DNA of 64,000 nt from positions 19,994,940 through 20,058,939 of the forward strand of contig NC_079422.1 in the NCBI RefSeq assembly GCF_026213295.1, written 5' to 3'. The DNA comes from Gadus chalcogrammus. Lineage: Eukaryota > Chordata > Actinopteri > Gadiformes > Gadidae. The notes under the pieces are model-generated. The model had not been told where the DNA came from, searched no databases, and was given only the letters and a program-made list of their open reading frames with translations. Below are positions 24,402 to 36,169 of this stretch, piece by piece; within the stretch, counting starts at the first letter, position 1; every line of letters begins with the position of its first letter. The position numbers and the translations under genes are program-made.

Positions 24402-27164
24402 TGGTTTATGTGGCGGTTTGAGCTCCTGAGTAATTAGAGTTATGGAGGGAACGTCTTGTGTAAGAGCAGCAGCATATGGTCCGCTCCGCCGGGAGGATTC
24501 GGTCACAGAATTATTATTTTCTGGCTTAACGCAACAGCAGTGTCGGGTGGTGGTTACATTCCCGGCTGATGGCAAACTTTGGAATCAAAAGAAAAACTAA
24601 AGAGTTATTGAATCAACAATGTATGCAGTATGGAGGCGTCGGATCGAGTGCAGAAATAAATAGAACCCCAGGGCCTTAATTTTTCTCCTCTCAGCATACA
24701 CGGCACTCTCTATGCCTTCTCTTCGTTGTGAAGAATAAATCCATGAGAAGCATGTTTTCAGCCACAGTATTACTTCAGTTGATCAATATTTAAGCAAATG
24801 CCCCACATCACTTTCTCAGCTACAAGCAATGGTTTAAAGGTCATCTTAACTCACCGACATTCTTATGTGTTTAGTGAGACTATTCAAGGAACCATGTTTT
24901 GTTAGCCTCATAGCATATTGGCCCTATTTTAAGATTGATCTTTTATTTAGCCTCAAAAATGCCCATGTCATCTATTTGACTAGGGCCTTTTTGCAGATAG
25001 TGATTATGGAATGTAAAAATCACTAGATATCACAATTTGGTCGAAATATGACTTTGGCAATTACGAGGCTAACAATTTGTAAAATAGTTAGGTTAACAAT
25101 CGAAAACACAGGAAAGGGGAAACTCTCTGCATGCCCTTTTTAGTGTAATCCTAGTTGAAAGCGTACGATGGCGTGACGTATTGAGTAAAATAAGGGATCA
25201 ATGGATGACCTCCCCATTCCCTTTATCAGGTGTCTCCTGTAGAGATGGGCCCCCTTCAGCACCTCTTAGGGCTGGGAAGGGAAGGTGACAGAAAAGCCAC
25301 TGAAGGATTGTATGCAACAGAAACTCGGATAAGGAAGGGGACGGGAGAGAGCTTTCCCATGTCCTCTCATGTTTTATGCATTTGTTTTAATTTTGTACTT
25401 CAAAGTAGCCTAAATGCGCCGCTGTTTCTACAGACAACCACCCAAAACGATCTGGTTCATCTCAAGAGGCTCGCTCTTTAAGGCACTTTTAAAAAAAATT
25501 ACAACTGTGTGCGCCTGGTGCCAACATCAGACTTAGCAGGCATCTTCCTTGTAATGATGTGTGAAGAGCATTTCTACGTTTGTTTTCATCGTATGGAGCC
25601 ACTTTATCCGCGCGGGAAGAGTTGGCATTGCTGTCGCTGGCTGTCAACGCAGCAACATCATGCTCCGATTCACCGGCAAAAACAACAATGACCTCATCGT
25701 TATAAGTCTCTGTTGCGTTGTTATTTTTGAAATGCTTATTTTTTTTTACGTTTCAATGCACAACTGTAGCATGTGGAGGCCACATTATTTATACTGTAGG
25801 CCTGTAATTAGTGTACAGTGCAAAATGTTTGTAGACATAATGTTCAAACAATATTTGAACATTACATTACTCTTCATACACAATTGAAGTCTATCATGTA
25901 AGACTGTAATTTAACAGTTAATACAATTATAAAATATACAGACAAGCTCATATATTTAATTGTTATTTGGGATTCTCCCAATCAGGCATTTAAAAAAATT
26001 GCCAATGATGTAATGTGCCAAGATGAACCCAAAGCAAAAAATTCCGCACAAAAACGAATTGTTGTTCAATGTTTGGAACCAGCTGTAGCTCCTGGCAGCA
26101 ACTTGACAAGGGGTCAACAACTACAGCCAATAATATGACAATGTCCCACTGGTGAATATATAAATTAATTAAAAAAGCTTGGAAAACTAACAACGACGGA
26201 AATCAACAGCTGAAAAACAGACCGATAATGAAAGCCGATCTCAGAGTCCGCTGGATTTGTCATAAGATGGAATACATTTCACCATTATGAATTTAAAGTT
26301 TTTTTTAATAACATCTGTTCAATGCCATCTGTGGAATATGTGCCACCACACTGTAAAATATTTGCTGTGTGCAGGTAATAATTCCCAATTTATTCATCCA
26401 AATGCCGCAACAGACCCAAAAGTGTAGGAATCAAAAAAGCTAATTTAGCGGCTAAACACAGAATAAAGTAGGCCAAATTGAATCCTGAATCTTACATTTT
26501 ATATGTTAATCTGACTCTCACACGGTGCATTTCAGATGCACTTCTGAGAAAAGAACTAAATCCTAGGGCGTAAAAAGTGATTGCAAAAAGCAATGTGATG
26601 CACAAAAATTACCAAAATAGTTTAGTAGTGTTGCTTTGGGTTCTGGTTAGATTATACAGGACTTTTCTAAGAATTTGCGCTGTATTTGTCATTAAAATAA
26701 TTGTCTTTGAAGCAATCATATCTGATTCAAAACTATAACGACCTCTACTTATACTCAGAACAAACCACATGACTCAGTCTTTAATTTTTTGCAAAAAATG
26801 TGCACTGGATTGATTTCGTGATTAAGCATAATCGAATTGTTAAGCATAAGAACCTCATTTGCATTTCATTAGACATTAAAAACAAAGTGACTTTGTTTAG
26901 AAACCCTTAATGCAAAAGCAAGAATCTCCTCTAATCCAATAAGACCCCAGTTGAGCACAGACATCCTTTTCTGCATCCTAATGCTCGCTTCTGTGACTAC
27001 GGGCACTTTTCTGACGCGATAAGATACACGCATCCAACCCAACGTCGACATAAAATATTAACTTATAGTCAGAGCTCACTGCTGAAACCCCCTTTAATAT
27101 ACGCCCTTTCTACAGTATCTCCTGAAAAGTGTGCTTAAAATGTGGATGAGCCGCTCGTCCTCAC

Positions 27165-27387
27165 CTTGTCCTGAAGTTGACGGGGTGCGGGTGCCCGTCG
27201 TACAAAGATAAAAAGTCATATTCCTCCTCCACCGCAAAAGATTGAAAAACTATATGGATCCTGTTCCTCTCCTCGGCCACAATCACCCAGGTACAGTTGG
27301 CTCCGTTGGGATATCCGTACGGAAAACCTGGGCTCTCTATCGTCCCGTTCCTCCCCTTTAAAGTGCCGCCACACGTATGGATGAACC
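27165..27387 (-). CDS. csmd3: csmd3 exon 2: first half of first CUB domain
   Basis: This 223-bp internal exon completes Gly60 and encodes residues 61-133, plus two bases of Arg134. It starts FIHTCGGTLKG, passes through GTIESPGFPYGYPNGANCTW, and ends DGHPHPVNFRTR. These are the N-terminal strands of a CUB domain, including the cysteine pair (about 65 and 91). The acidic YDFLSLYDG strand has Glu113/114 and Asp117 in the expected calcium-site positions. Sequons NGT (73) and NCT (90) are present. The wording is closest to CSMD3 as I remember it; CSMD1 and CSMD2 differ more at the start of this domain. The acceptor is CTCCCCTCTCCCCAG and the donor GTGAGG. Phases join exactly to exons 1 and 3. Nearby longer open frames only extend this exon into intron. 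Confidence 0.95.
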
Positions 27388-27540
27388 CTGGGGAGAGGGG
27401 AGAGAAAACAACACAGTGAGCTTTAGTCGTGAACAGCGGAGACTTGGGGATACTGGACACTTTAGCAAGATGAAGGAGTACGCATGCTTTTTCCAAAACG
27501 ATTTGAACCACATTATAGCCTTGCAAACATACCACCTTTA

Positions 27541-27772
27541 CTGCATTTATATAGCACTTTTCTAATCAGTGGCCACTCAAAGCAAACAATCACACGTTCA
27601 TACACACATTCACACACCAACAGCGTTGTCAGCCATGCAAGGCAACAGCCAGCTCGCCTGCAGTTAGGGTGAGGCGTCTTGCTCAAGGACACCTCAACAC
27701 TCCGGGGATCGAACTAGGAACCTTCCAGTTAACAGCCAACCCGCTCTACTTTCTGAATCACATGCTGCCCCT
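27541..27772 (-). mobile_element. tRNA-derived SINE, copy 1 (minus orientation)
   Basis: Read from 27772 leftwards, it begins with a tRNA-like head (GGCAGCATGTGATTCAG, AGTAGAGCGGG). A good B box (AGTTCGATCCCCGG) follows at about 27720-27705. The body is the fish-typical AGCAAGACGCCTCACCCTAAC segment, and it ends at GCTATATAAATGCAG. Related copies are at 49952-50201 and 63830-64000. The head and body match a SINE type widespread in teleosts. This is the best-preserved copy in the window. Confidence 0.75.
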
Positions 27773-28723
27773 GTATATACTTGTAGGTTTTTCCACTATC
27801 CACCTCCTAAGATCTGGCCCTTCAGAAAGAAGGGTCACTCTTCTATGGCGTTACAGATGCTATTAAAGTAGCAGAGGTAATTATGTAGCTGAATCATCTC
27901 ATAAACGGTTGACCACTGATTCCATTATATCCTATAGTGTTCAAGGTAGCAAGGTTAATGAAGACTGATATCAATCAGGCTGTGTTTACCAAAATACCTT
28001 AATAGTACAATTTTAGGGTGAAAGGGACCAGCTACAGAAAATAGCAATGCAAAGGGCTTTAGGGAAGAACTGCTTTGCTTTGTACTTGCAGACATTAATA
28101 TGAGATAGAACGGTAGATAGATATGAAGATGGAGAGGTAGAGAGCCAGGAAGAGGTAGAGAGCGCGAGGTAGAGAGAGTGAGCGAGAGAGAAGTCTATGT
28201 CCACAGAACTGAACTATAAACCACAGGTGGACGAGTGGAAAAGTGTCTCATGGGGCACGAGACAAATGCCGGGCCAAATCAACAGCTGGCCACTAGCTCC
28301 TTCCCCAATGTACAGTAGGCCTTTGTTATATGGCTACTATTCTTTGTGTTTTAAATTAGCATGCCTGACACCTGCCCTTTTTAACCATCGCAAACGCATC
28401 TAATTACTTATAACAACTATGATTGCATTTCTTTGTGATGATGTCGCACATCGCTTAATGAAGAGCAGACTTAATTAAGAATGCCGGTTTCTGTTTCCCT
28501 TTAGTGTAATTAGCTTCTGACCCCGTGGATGTTTGAGTCATCTCATCAAGACAGCAGTGAAGCGGACCTGATGCAGCACTTACACATCAAGTTGGAAAAT
28601 AAAAGAATGCTTTAAAATCATTCTGACATTGTGTTTGCAAACCACAACAAGAGCTTTTACCCCCCGCACAAAGCTTTGTTGTAATAGGTTAATTATCTAA
28701 AATACACCCTCTGCCTCGCATAA

Positions 28724-29466
28724 GGCTACGTTTACACGATGACGGTCTGACCAGAAGACGCAAAAGTGGCGTCACGTCTTCACTTTTTATTCCGCGTTTA
28801 GACGATAGTTTTCGGGAGGACATCTGCGTGCATACGGTGACGCAAAAGTGTGGGGAATTCGATTGGGTATGCATGCCAGGCGGCTAGGTGGTGCTGTGAT
28901 ACACTATCACACAACACCGCCATGTCTGAGCGCATGCGTAGAATCTTCCTTCTTCTCTTATCCGTGCCGCAAAAAACAAAAAGATCCTTCTCTGTTCAGT
29001 AACACTATCTGTACATATCCTGTACATTTCGTGGAAACAGTCCTGTACGCTTGTTAGAGCTGCCAGAGCAGCTTGAAGGTCCGACGCATGGAAATAATCG
29101 GACATGTTTGTTTATTTACTTGTACTGGCACATGTATATGACGTAAATACGTACGCGACGTGAGCAGATCTGAGCAGTGTTTTGCATCTTGGCAGTGTAG
29201 ACGGAAACGCTACGGCGGAGCGTATTCAACTTTTCCACTCTGGAGGGTGGTTTCAGATTTATGCGTTTTCATGCCCTAAAAACGCTGTCACCGTCTTCCC
29301 TGTTTCCTTGTGTATGCTAATTGTGTGAACACACTTTTCTTGCCCTGCAAACCAAATTTACCCACGGGTATGAATAAAGCAACCTTGAACCTTGAACCTT
29401 GAACCTTGACTTCCGATAAAATATTTTGTTGTTTTCACCCGCAAGCGTCTTCGTGTAAACGGGGCC
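28724..29466. mobile_element. Harbinger-like non-autonomous element (743 bp)
   Basis: The left terminus is GGCTACGTTTACACGATGAC. The right terminus in reverse reads GGCCCCGTTTACACGAAGAC, an inverted repeat with few mismatches. Both sides are flanked by TAA (28721-28723 and 29467-29469), the 3-bp TWA duplication typical of PIF/Harbinger elements. Inside are further GTGTAGACGG and CGTTTAGACGA motifs usual in such fish elements. No transposase frame is present. A LINE 3' tail lies inside at about 29317-29413. Confidence 0.75.
29317..29413 (+). mobile_element. LINE 3'-end fragment with (TTGAACC)n tail, nested
   Basis: CAAATTTACCCACGGGTATG, then AATAAAGCAA, matches the 3' end shared by many fish LINEs ('AATTTCCCCATTGGGATTAATAAAGT'). 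It ends in three to four tandem CTTGAAC units, the simple-repeat tail such elements carry. It lies inside the Harbinger-like element and so inserted after it. The left limit is approximate. Confidence 0.65.
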
Positions 29467-29514
29467 TAAGACTCAACGCTGAACATTGAGTCTTATGAGA
29501 GATACCTGTTCCCG

Positions 29515-29710
29515 TGGGACATTCCCAGTTTTCCGGGGTCACTACCTCCCGAAGTCATTCCCTGTTTCCCGAGGCCATTCCGTTTTTCCGGGGACATTCA
29601 CAGTTTTCCGGGGGGACATTCCCTGTTTCTGGGGCATTCCGTCTTCCGGGGGACATTCCCTCTTTCTGGATGCCTGTTCCTGTCCTGGCTGGAGCTGTCC
29701 CCGGGAATGT
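29515..29710 (+). repeat. Degenerate minisatellite, about 20-bp unit
   Basis: The unit is roughly CATTCCCTGTTTTCCGGGGA. The CATTC starts lie at 29520, 29555, 29575, 29594, 29617, 29634 and 29653, giving 17-35 bp spacing. The array ends in GGGAATGTCCCC, an inverted copy of the unit junction. It begins 46 bp after the Harbinger-like element. Confidence 0.75.
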
Positions 29711-31084
29711 CCCCATTTATAAAAAATAGGATTTTTATCGAATGTATTAAAATCGATTCTGGAATGGCCAAGATTCTAGCCTGCTGATGTATATTAATTC
29801 CAAGAAACTTGTTGGTAATTAGTCTTGTGTCGATCTGATTGGTCTTGACTGACCTCACTACACAGGGTGTCTATCTATCGACTTTATACCAGAGGCAGGA
29901 GTGAATAGAATCGTATAGAAAGATACCCTTATATAGTAGTGTGTTTGTGTGTGTGCGGACGATGGCTTGTTGAAGCAGCCTTACCTGGCCGAGTCTGTTT
30001 GGAGTCTGGGGCTGGGTGAGCCTGCACACCTGTTGCACGTTGTGCAATCAGTGTGCACAGGTTAAACCAGCCATCACACACATTCAATGAGATCTCCTGC
30101 ATGGCAACATGGAGCACCAGGCCATGTATTTTATCTGCAAACCTTACAATAAGCCCAACAACCCCAACCCTATGTCCCATTCTGGAGGAGCCCAGTAAAA
30201 TCAAAATCCTTTACTACAGTACTCAAATTTAGCATGATAATAGGACAAATATAAATGTCCCTTTTTTTTTGTGAAATAATTACATTTGACATTAGTTATA
30301 CTTATATGGCCTGCCAAATTACAAATTTCCCAGTTTTTTATCGACAAATCTCACGATCATAACTCGGCTACAGGGGACAAACCGCACCCCCTACCGCTGA
30401 AAGCTCTGTACCAGAAGCGATACCTGAAATTGCATAATAGAAAGCGAGTCGTTTCTTCTGCAAGAGTTTAAATCAGGTTATATTTATTACAATCCATACA
30501 ATCATGGATTTTGGATTCCATTAGGGCCATTTTGAAAGCCTGTGTTGCCAAGATGACTGTGACCCACTTCATCGAGTGAACCCTTCTAAGCGCGGAGCAG
30601 GAAGCATACATAGCCTACTTAACAGCAGTCTATGAATAGTAATGCTGGCTCCTATCATGGCTATTAAATCGGACTAAAAACACCAGCTGTCAACACCTGT
30701 GCTGATGGCTGACGCAAACCCCATCCCCAATTAGGCGCACATTTCTGCGGGCCTTGGAGAAAGATTGCAGAATCAAAGAATTCTGCCAGGCTTTATAACC
30801 AATGGGGAGGAAGGACAACTTTGAAGTGTTGTGTTTTTCCCTGATATATCGTTGCGTGTCATGCACTCAATGAATAATGGGCCTTGTTCAGAGTGGGTTG
30901 TGTGAGCTACTTGATAGTGATGTTTGTGTGCGGCTGATAGTTCTGATGTCCTGGAGGTTGATGGAACACAAGCTCTTTGCTATTCTCTCTCTCTCTCTAA
31001 CTCTCTGTCGCTCTCTCTCTAATAACAATCTATCATTTTGTTACATCTCTCTAACCAAGTTTCCCTTTTTCTCTTATGTACCTT

Positions 31085-31732
31085 AAAGGGTGACAATGGG
31101 GTGTCTGTAAACTGCCATTAGCCGGTCTTACCCATTCAGACCAGATTCAGACCAGTTGTTTGATTCCAAGTTCCTCATTGTGCGTCCAAGAGGGGAGCTC
31201 ACTGGGTTAGCATCTGCTCTCTGATAGCCACTTACATTGACTGGCAGAGTTACAGTAGCCTCGCTCCTGTTCATGTGAGGGGAACTATCTTTACATTACT
31301 CTCCAAAGTTTTCCAGTGTGTCCAGAATAGTCGTTTTGTTTACAAAATAAGCGCTAGTACCAACGTAACAAAATTGTAGTTTGCGCCGCTGGCACAATTC
31401 TATCATTTCTGCTTCTGTCTTGGTTGTCTACATGGGGTAACCTGTCAGCAGCGCATCACAGGTACCCCAATAATCAAAGAGCTGGAAATAGTGCCTCATT
31501 ATCTGTGTATTTGTAGACAAACTACAATCTTGTAAAATCAATCTTGAACACATATTCAACTGTTTTTGGAAAGTAAAAATGTATTCCCCACACATGAGGA
31601 GCTAAGCCACTACAAAGCTAACCCAGCAAACGCACCTCCTGGAAGCACAATGAGGAATTTGGAATTAAACAAGTCTGCTTTAACTGGGTAAGACAGACAC
31701 ATGCCAATTTAGAGTCCCCGGCGTGTCCCTTT
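31085..31732. mobile_element. Long inverted-repeat (foldback-like) element
   Basis: The two ends are long imperfect inverted copies. Shared blocks, read inward from each end, are AAAGGG, GTCTTACCCA, TTGTTTNATTCCAANTTCCT followed by CATTGTGC, CTGGGTTAGC, TCATGTGNGGGGAA and ATTGTAGTTTG. The left arm spans about 31085-31390 and the right arm about 31510-31732, leaving about 100 bp in the middle. No transposase frame and no clear target-site duplication are seen. It is most likely a non-autonomous DNA transposon with long terminal repeats; the family is unknown to me. Confidence 0.65.
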
Positions 31733-34700
31733 CATTCACTGCCCATTCAACTGCGCATTCTCACAATCGTTCACAATCGCTTCATCGTTTTACTCTCTCG
31801 CTCGCTCTCTCGCTCACTCTCTCTCTCTCTCGCACCAACCTCCCCTGTCTTCGCTCTGTCTATCCCCAGCTTTGTATTTGGCTCTCCTCCCTGTAAGCCA
31901 TCCATTCTGAACAAAAAAATTGAAATCAGGAAGATCCCTTGGTCTCCGCGCAGTGCATTAAACCAGCTTGTAATATGTTAAGCACCGGCATCATCTCAAA
32001 TAAATTTCCATCTATAAAAAGCCCATTGTAAACATCTGCTCATGCTTCAAAGGAAGGGGAGAAAAAAAGACAACCGAAAGCCATATACCTCCTTCACAGA
32101 GCAGGGGACATGCAGTAAACCCATTTACTGCCAGGGCCCTAACTATGCTGCTGATGTATTGCTCATCAGTTAGTCGCCTGACTCCGACCTAATATTACCT
32201 ATAGTGTAGGCTGAGATCCAGCTGGCCTACTATGTTACAGCAGAACTCCTGTTCGGAATATTTTAATCATAAAGCGTCATGTAAAAAATATCAAGCCACC
32301 AAATGGTCATTATTACTGTGCTTCTTTTTTATATAAACAAAAAAATCCTTAATCCCCTTATCCACAACAACCCACCCCAGACTGCATTCAAGACTCGACC
32401 TGTCCTGCAATTTAGACACCTAAGGTTATCAAATCTTTACAAAAGTCTCAGATTGTCCTTAGTGATGTATCGGATCCTCTCAAAGTGGATTCTGTCAATT
32501 AGTTCAGCGAGCCATAACTTCAGTGTTGGGGCTTCCTTACAGCAGAACTCCTGGGAGGAGACGGAACCCAGAGCCCGGGCCGGAACCGAGACACTGAAAA
32601 GGGGTGGAGCTACATCCTGCCTCCTGATCCGTAACGTAGATATTCTAGTACGAAACTAATTTGCTGCAGCGGATGAGGCTTGGAGAAGGGGGATTTTAAT
32701 AAGTCTGTATCTACAGTGGGCTGATCCGCACGGTTTTTGATTTGAAACCTTTACCGTAAACTTTTTTCACAGTTTACTGGTGCAAGTCGAGGTTTGTGTT
32801 CGCTGTTGATAGCCAATTACACGCTCACAGCTCCCCCTCCCCCTGATCCTCCAGCGACATGATTGGTCGAAACAAAAATATGAAGCGAGAGAAAGTGAAA
32901 ACGCCTTGCTCGCCCATATTTGGGCACGTCTGCCATCGAGATTTGAGATTGTTAATCTAAAGTCTGATTTGCACGACTAGCTCGAGCACGCCGACGCCAC
33001 CGCCACCGCCCCTGCCACCATCGTTCCCCCCGAGGTGAGCGCCACGGACGCGAGGCGCGGGCGCCGTGGCATGATGTGGACCATAAATTGTGATGAAAAA
33101 AAGCGTTAGCAGCCCGCTGTGATCGCACGGTAGGGGAAAATAGGGGGTTCAAAATATGAATCAGTATCATAACACATAAATCTGGCGGTGAGGGGGGGGG
33201 GGGCCTCAGCAGGCGTGTGGGCACGCTGGCAGACAAGTGCTGTCAAGATCGGTCCCTGCTGCTGCTCAAATAGTTACATTTACCTCTGGCCTTGAGACCA
33301 ACACATTATCCATCACGGCCCCAACAACAACATCAACAGCAGCAGCAGCAGCAGCAGCATCAACCCACCTTCTGTCGTCACTGCCTGTCTGGTACTGTTG
33401 TGCTCTAGTGTTGTGGTTGGGAAATGAAAGCCTTGCTTCACATTAGAGTCGAGTGTGTTAAAACCTGTGCATGTTTCCATTGCCTGTGTGTGTGTGGGGG
33501 TGCTTGTGTGTGTTTTCATGCGTGTGTGAGTGCGTGCGTATGTTTGAGTTTGTGCGTGTGTGCACATTTTATGCATGTTTGCATATGCCTGTGTGTGTGT
33601 GTCTGTGTGCGTGTGCGTGTCTCTGCGTCTGTGCGAATGTGAGCATTTGTGTGTATGCGCATGCATTTGTGAATTCATAGGTTTTACATGTGTGGTATTT
33701 GCTAGGTATTTGCACTAGGAATAAGCTAATGGAACGACTTAGCCATGCCCTCTTCCCTTGGCCATCAAGGTTACATTTGTAAAAATACATAATGCATGAT
33801 ACAGGGTGTTCAGGCTATGTTAATGCAGCCCTTCGTCAATTGGTTGCCAACTGAATCGGTTATTAGGGACAGAGAAAGTAAACATTGCCTTGGTTCATCA
33901 AATGTGTGGTCCACACCAGCCGGTACACACGCCAATGAGACTCCCAGTATGCCCTGTCTCCAGCATGCCCTGCCTTCAGAAGGTCAACAAAGGACACCCA
34001 CACCCACACCCACACATAGTATCAGTGTCAATCTTGGCACCAATGGATACTATTTTTTACACATATTTATACACATACGTATTTTCCCTGAGAAAGTTTA
34101 TAATTAGAGAGTGCATTCCTTGATCAGCCTATTTTATGTAACAACAGTTTGTATTATTGTACGACCAATGCAGGAAGCATTATTGTAGTTAGCACTATAA
34201 CATAGAAAACACACGTGGTGTATGTTTGAACGATTCAACGTGGTTGAATGTAGTTGCAGTTCTATAAATATATTTCTATAAAAGGGTACACTTAAAGAGG
34301 AGTCTGGCCTTGTATGCCCAGGCCTAACGTTCTCATATTATTCCCTTCCCGTCTGGATATTTCCTCCATTTTCTCGAGATTGACCTAATAACTCACGCTT
34401 AGTCAAGGGCAGGTCCCTCGTAGGGCCTAGTATTTCATCTTGTTCAAACGACGACGATGACCAGACAGAATCTGAGAGCAGGCCTGACATTGTTTGCCTA
34501 GCAATCAAAGTACAAAAAAAACTAAAAGAAATTAAATAGGCCCATATTGATTTGTGCGTGACCTTAGCGAACAGTCAGCCGAAAAGAGAGATATCCATCA
34601 GTGACACTAGCTTCGAGAACCCACCGCTGTCTGACAGAGAGCCCTTACCCAGCGAAACAAAGGTCAGCTGACACAAGGACACACTTTATGTGCTGCTCCA

Positions 34701-36130
34701 TCGTTGCCGCAACAACTGTGTCCTATATTTGCCTACCTACAAAACTGCAGCAGAGGGGCAATCACGGCAGCCTTCTTTTTTTATATACATATACACACAC
34801 ACCTATATATAGATAAAGATACAGTCACAAACCCACTTGTGAAACTTATCCAAAAAGATGGTCTGCTTTAATATTCGTTCTCAGGGGGCGAGGGAAAAAA
34901 CAGCAAACCCCAAAGTGGAACTTGTGAAAGAGAAGGAACGAGAGGAAGAAGAGAGAAACAACCGGAAAAAACGTCTCAACACCACCCATCGCATCGAGGG
35001 GGGAGCACAAGGTTGTTGAATTACTTCCACTACTTGTTTGTTGTCATCGTCTTAGGCAGGGAACCGTCCCGCTTTGTATCATGAGACAATCAGGGCTGCA
35101 ACAGCAGTTAGGGGTTTATATATAGAAGCGCGTGTTTTTTCGTTTTTCTTACAGAGAGAGAGATCCAAGCAATTTTTATCTCAGATCTATGGCAAGCTTT
35201 TCCCTGGTGCCACTGACACAAAATGTGGAAGTAATTTTACCATCATTGCGAGGGAGACAGAACAACAGAAAATGACTTGCCGGGCGCTTTTGACAGCAAA
35301 CTTTAGAAAGCAGCCACCTTAAATGGATAGGGGATCGACGAGAGGCATTTCATCCGCATGGTTGTGCTGCATCGACACGATTCCCCGCTGAAAGAGTCGG
35401 TCGTAATCACAGTCAGCTGGCTGGGCTGCTCTGTAGGCTAGCCTCAGAGAGAGCAACTATTGGCTCACGAGGGCGTCATTACAATTTGGAAAAGGGCAAG
35501 GAAGTATTCCGTAATGGGTGGTGTAAAATTGCCAACCGGTGAGGTAGAAAATGCAAAACAAAAATAAATGAGAGCGTTTACACACTTAAATGCAAAGGAA
35601 GGCACACAGACACACCGGCTTATCACATATTCGGCGAACGCTCTCGCAGAACATCCCCGCAGGAGGAAAAAATAATAATATTTACGTTCCTCTGGGGAAA
35701 GCATTTGTATGTTCCTCATTTGTCTGTGTTTTATGGATGAACAACAGTGCATACTCAAAGTGCTACGGGGGCTGTGTCGCTACAGGTTCCAACCTTCCAC
35801 TGTGAGGTCTCCGGTACACCAAGAGTATGAAGGAGGCCAGAAATCCAATTCCAAGTTCTCGCAGATAACAACGAGAGCAACAGAAAGTCACTCGCCCTGA
35901 CAAAAGAGAAAAATAAAGCCTTGTTTTTTATCGTCACACGTTTTCCGTTCGAGCTCACATATCCCCTAATAAGCTCGGATTAATTAGCGAGTGATTCCAT
36001 GGAAAGTCCGTAGTAGAAGGACAACAGGGCCATGTAATGTGCAGCCAACGAGCTAGGCTAAAAGGCTAAAGCCACCAAGCATTGGTCCCGGAGATGAGAT
36101 GATCAGCCAATCAATGACCTTTCATTGATT

Positions 36131-36169
36131 ACTCGGCTGGGTGGTGTAAGTGTACACCACCCAGCCCAG
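36131..36169. repeat. Hairpin: 14-bp perfect arms, extended to 18 bp with one mismatch
   Basis: The arms GGCTGGGTGGTGTA (36135-36148) and TACACCACCCAGCC (36153-36166) flank the loop AGTG. Beyond one C-C mismatch, ACT and AGT pair as well. Its role is unknown. The stem is shorter than an animal pre-miRNA. Confidence 0.9.

Noticed and set aside
27161..27535. Single 124-codon exon model
   Set aside because: Only 27165-27387 is exon. The frame to the right of the CCCCAG acceptor is intron read-through.
36131..36169. microRNA precursor
   Set aside because: The stem of 18 bp and loop of 4 nt are too short for a canonical animal pre-miRNA. It is kept only as a hairpin.
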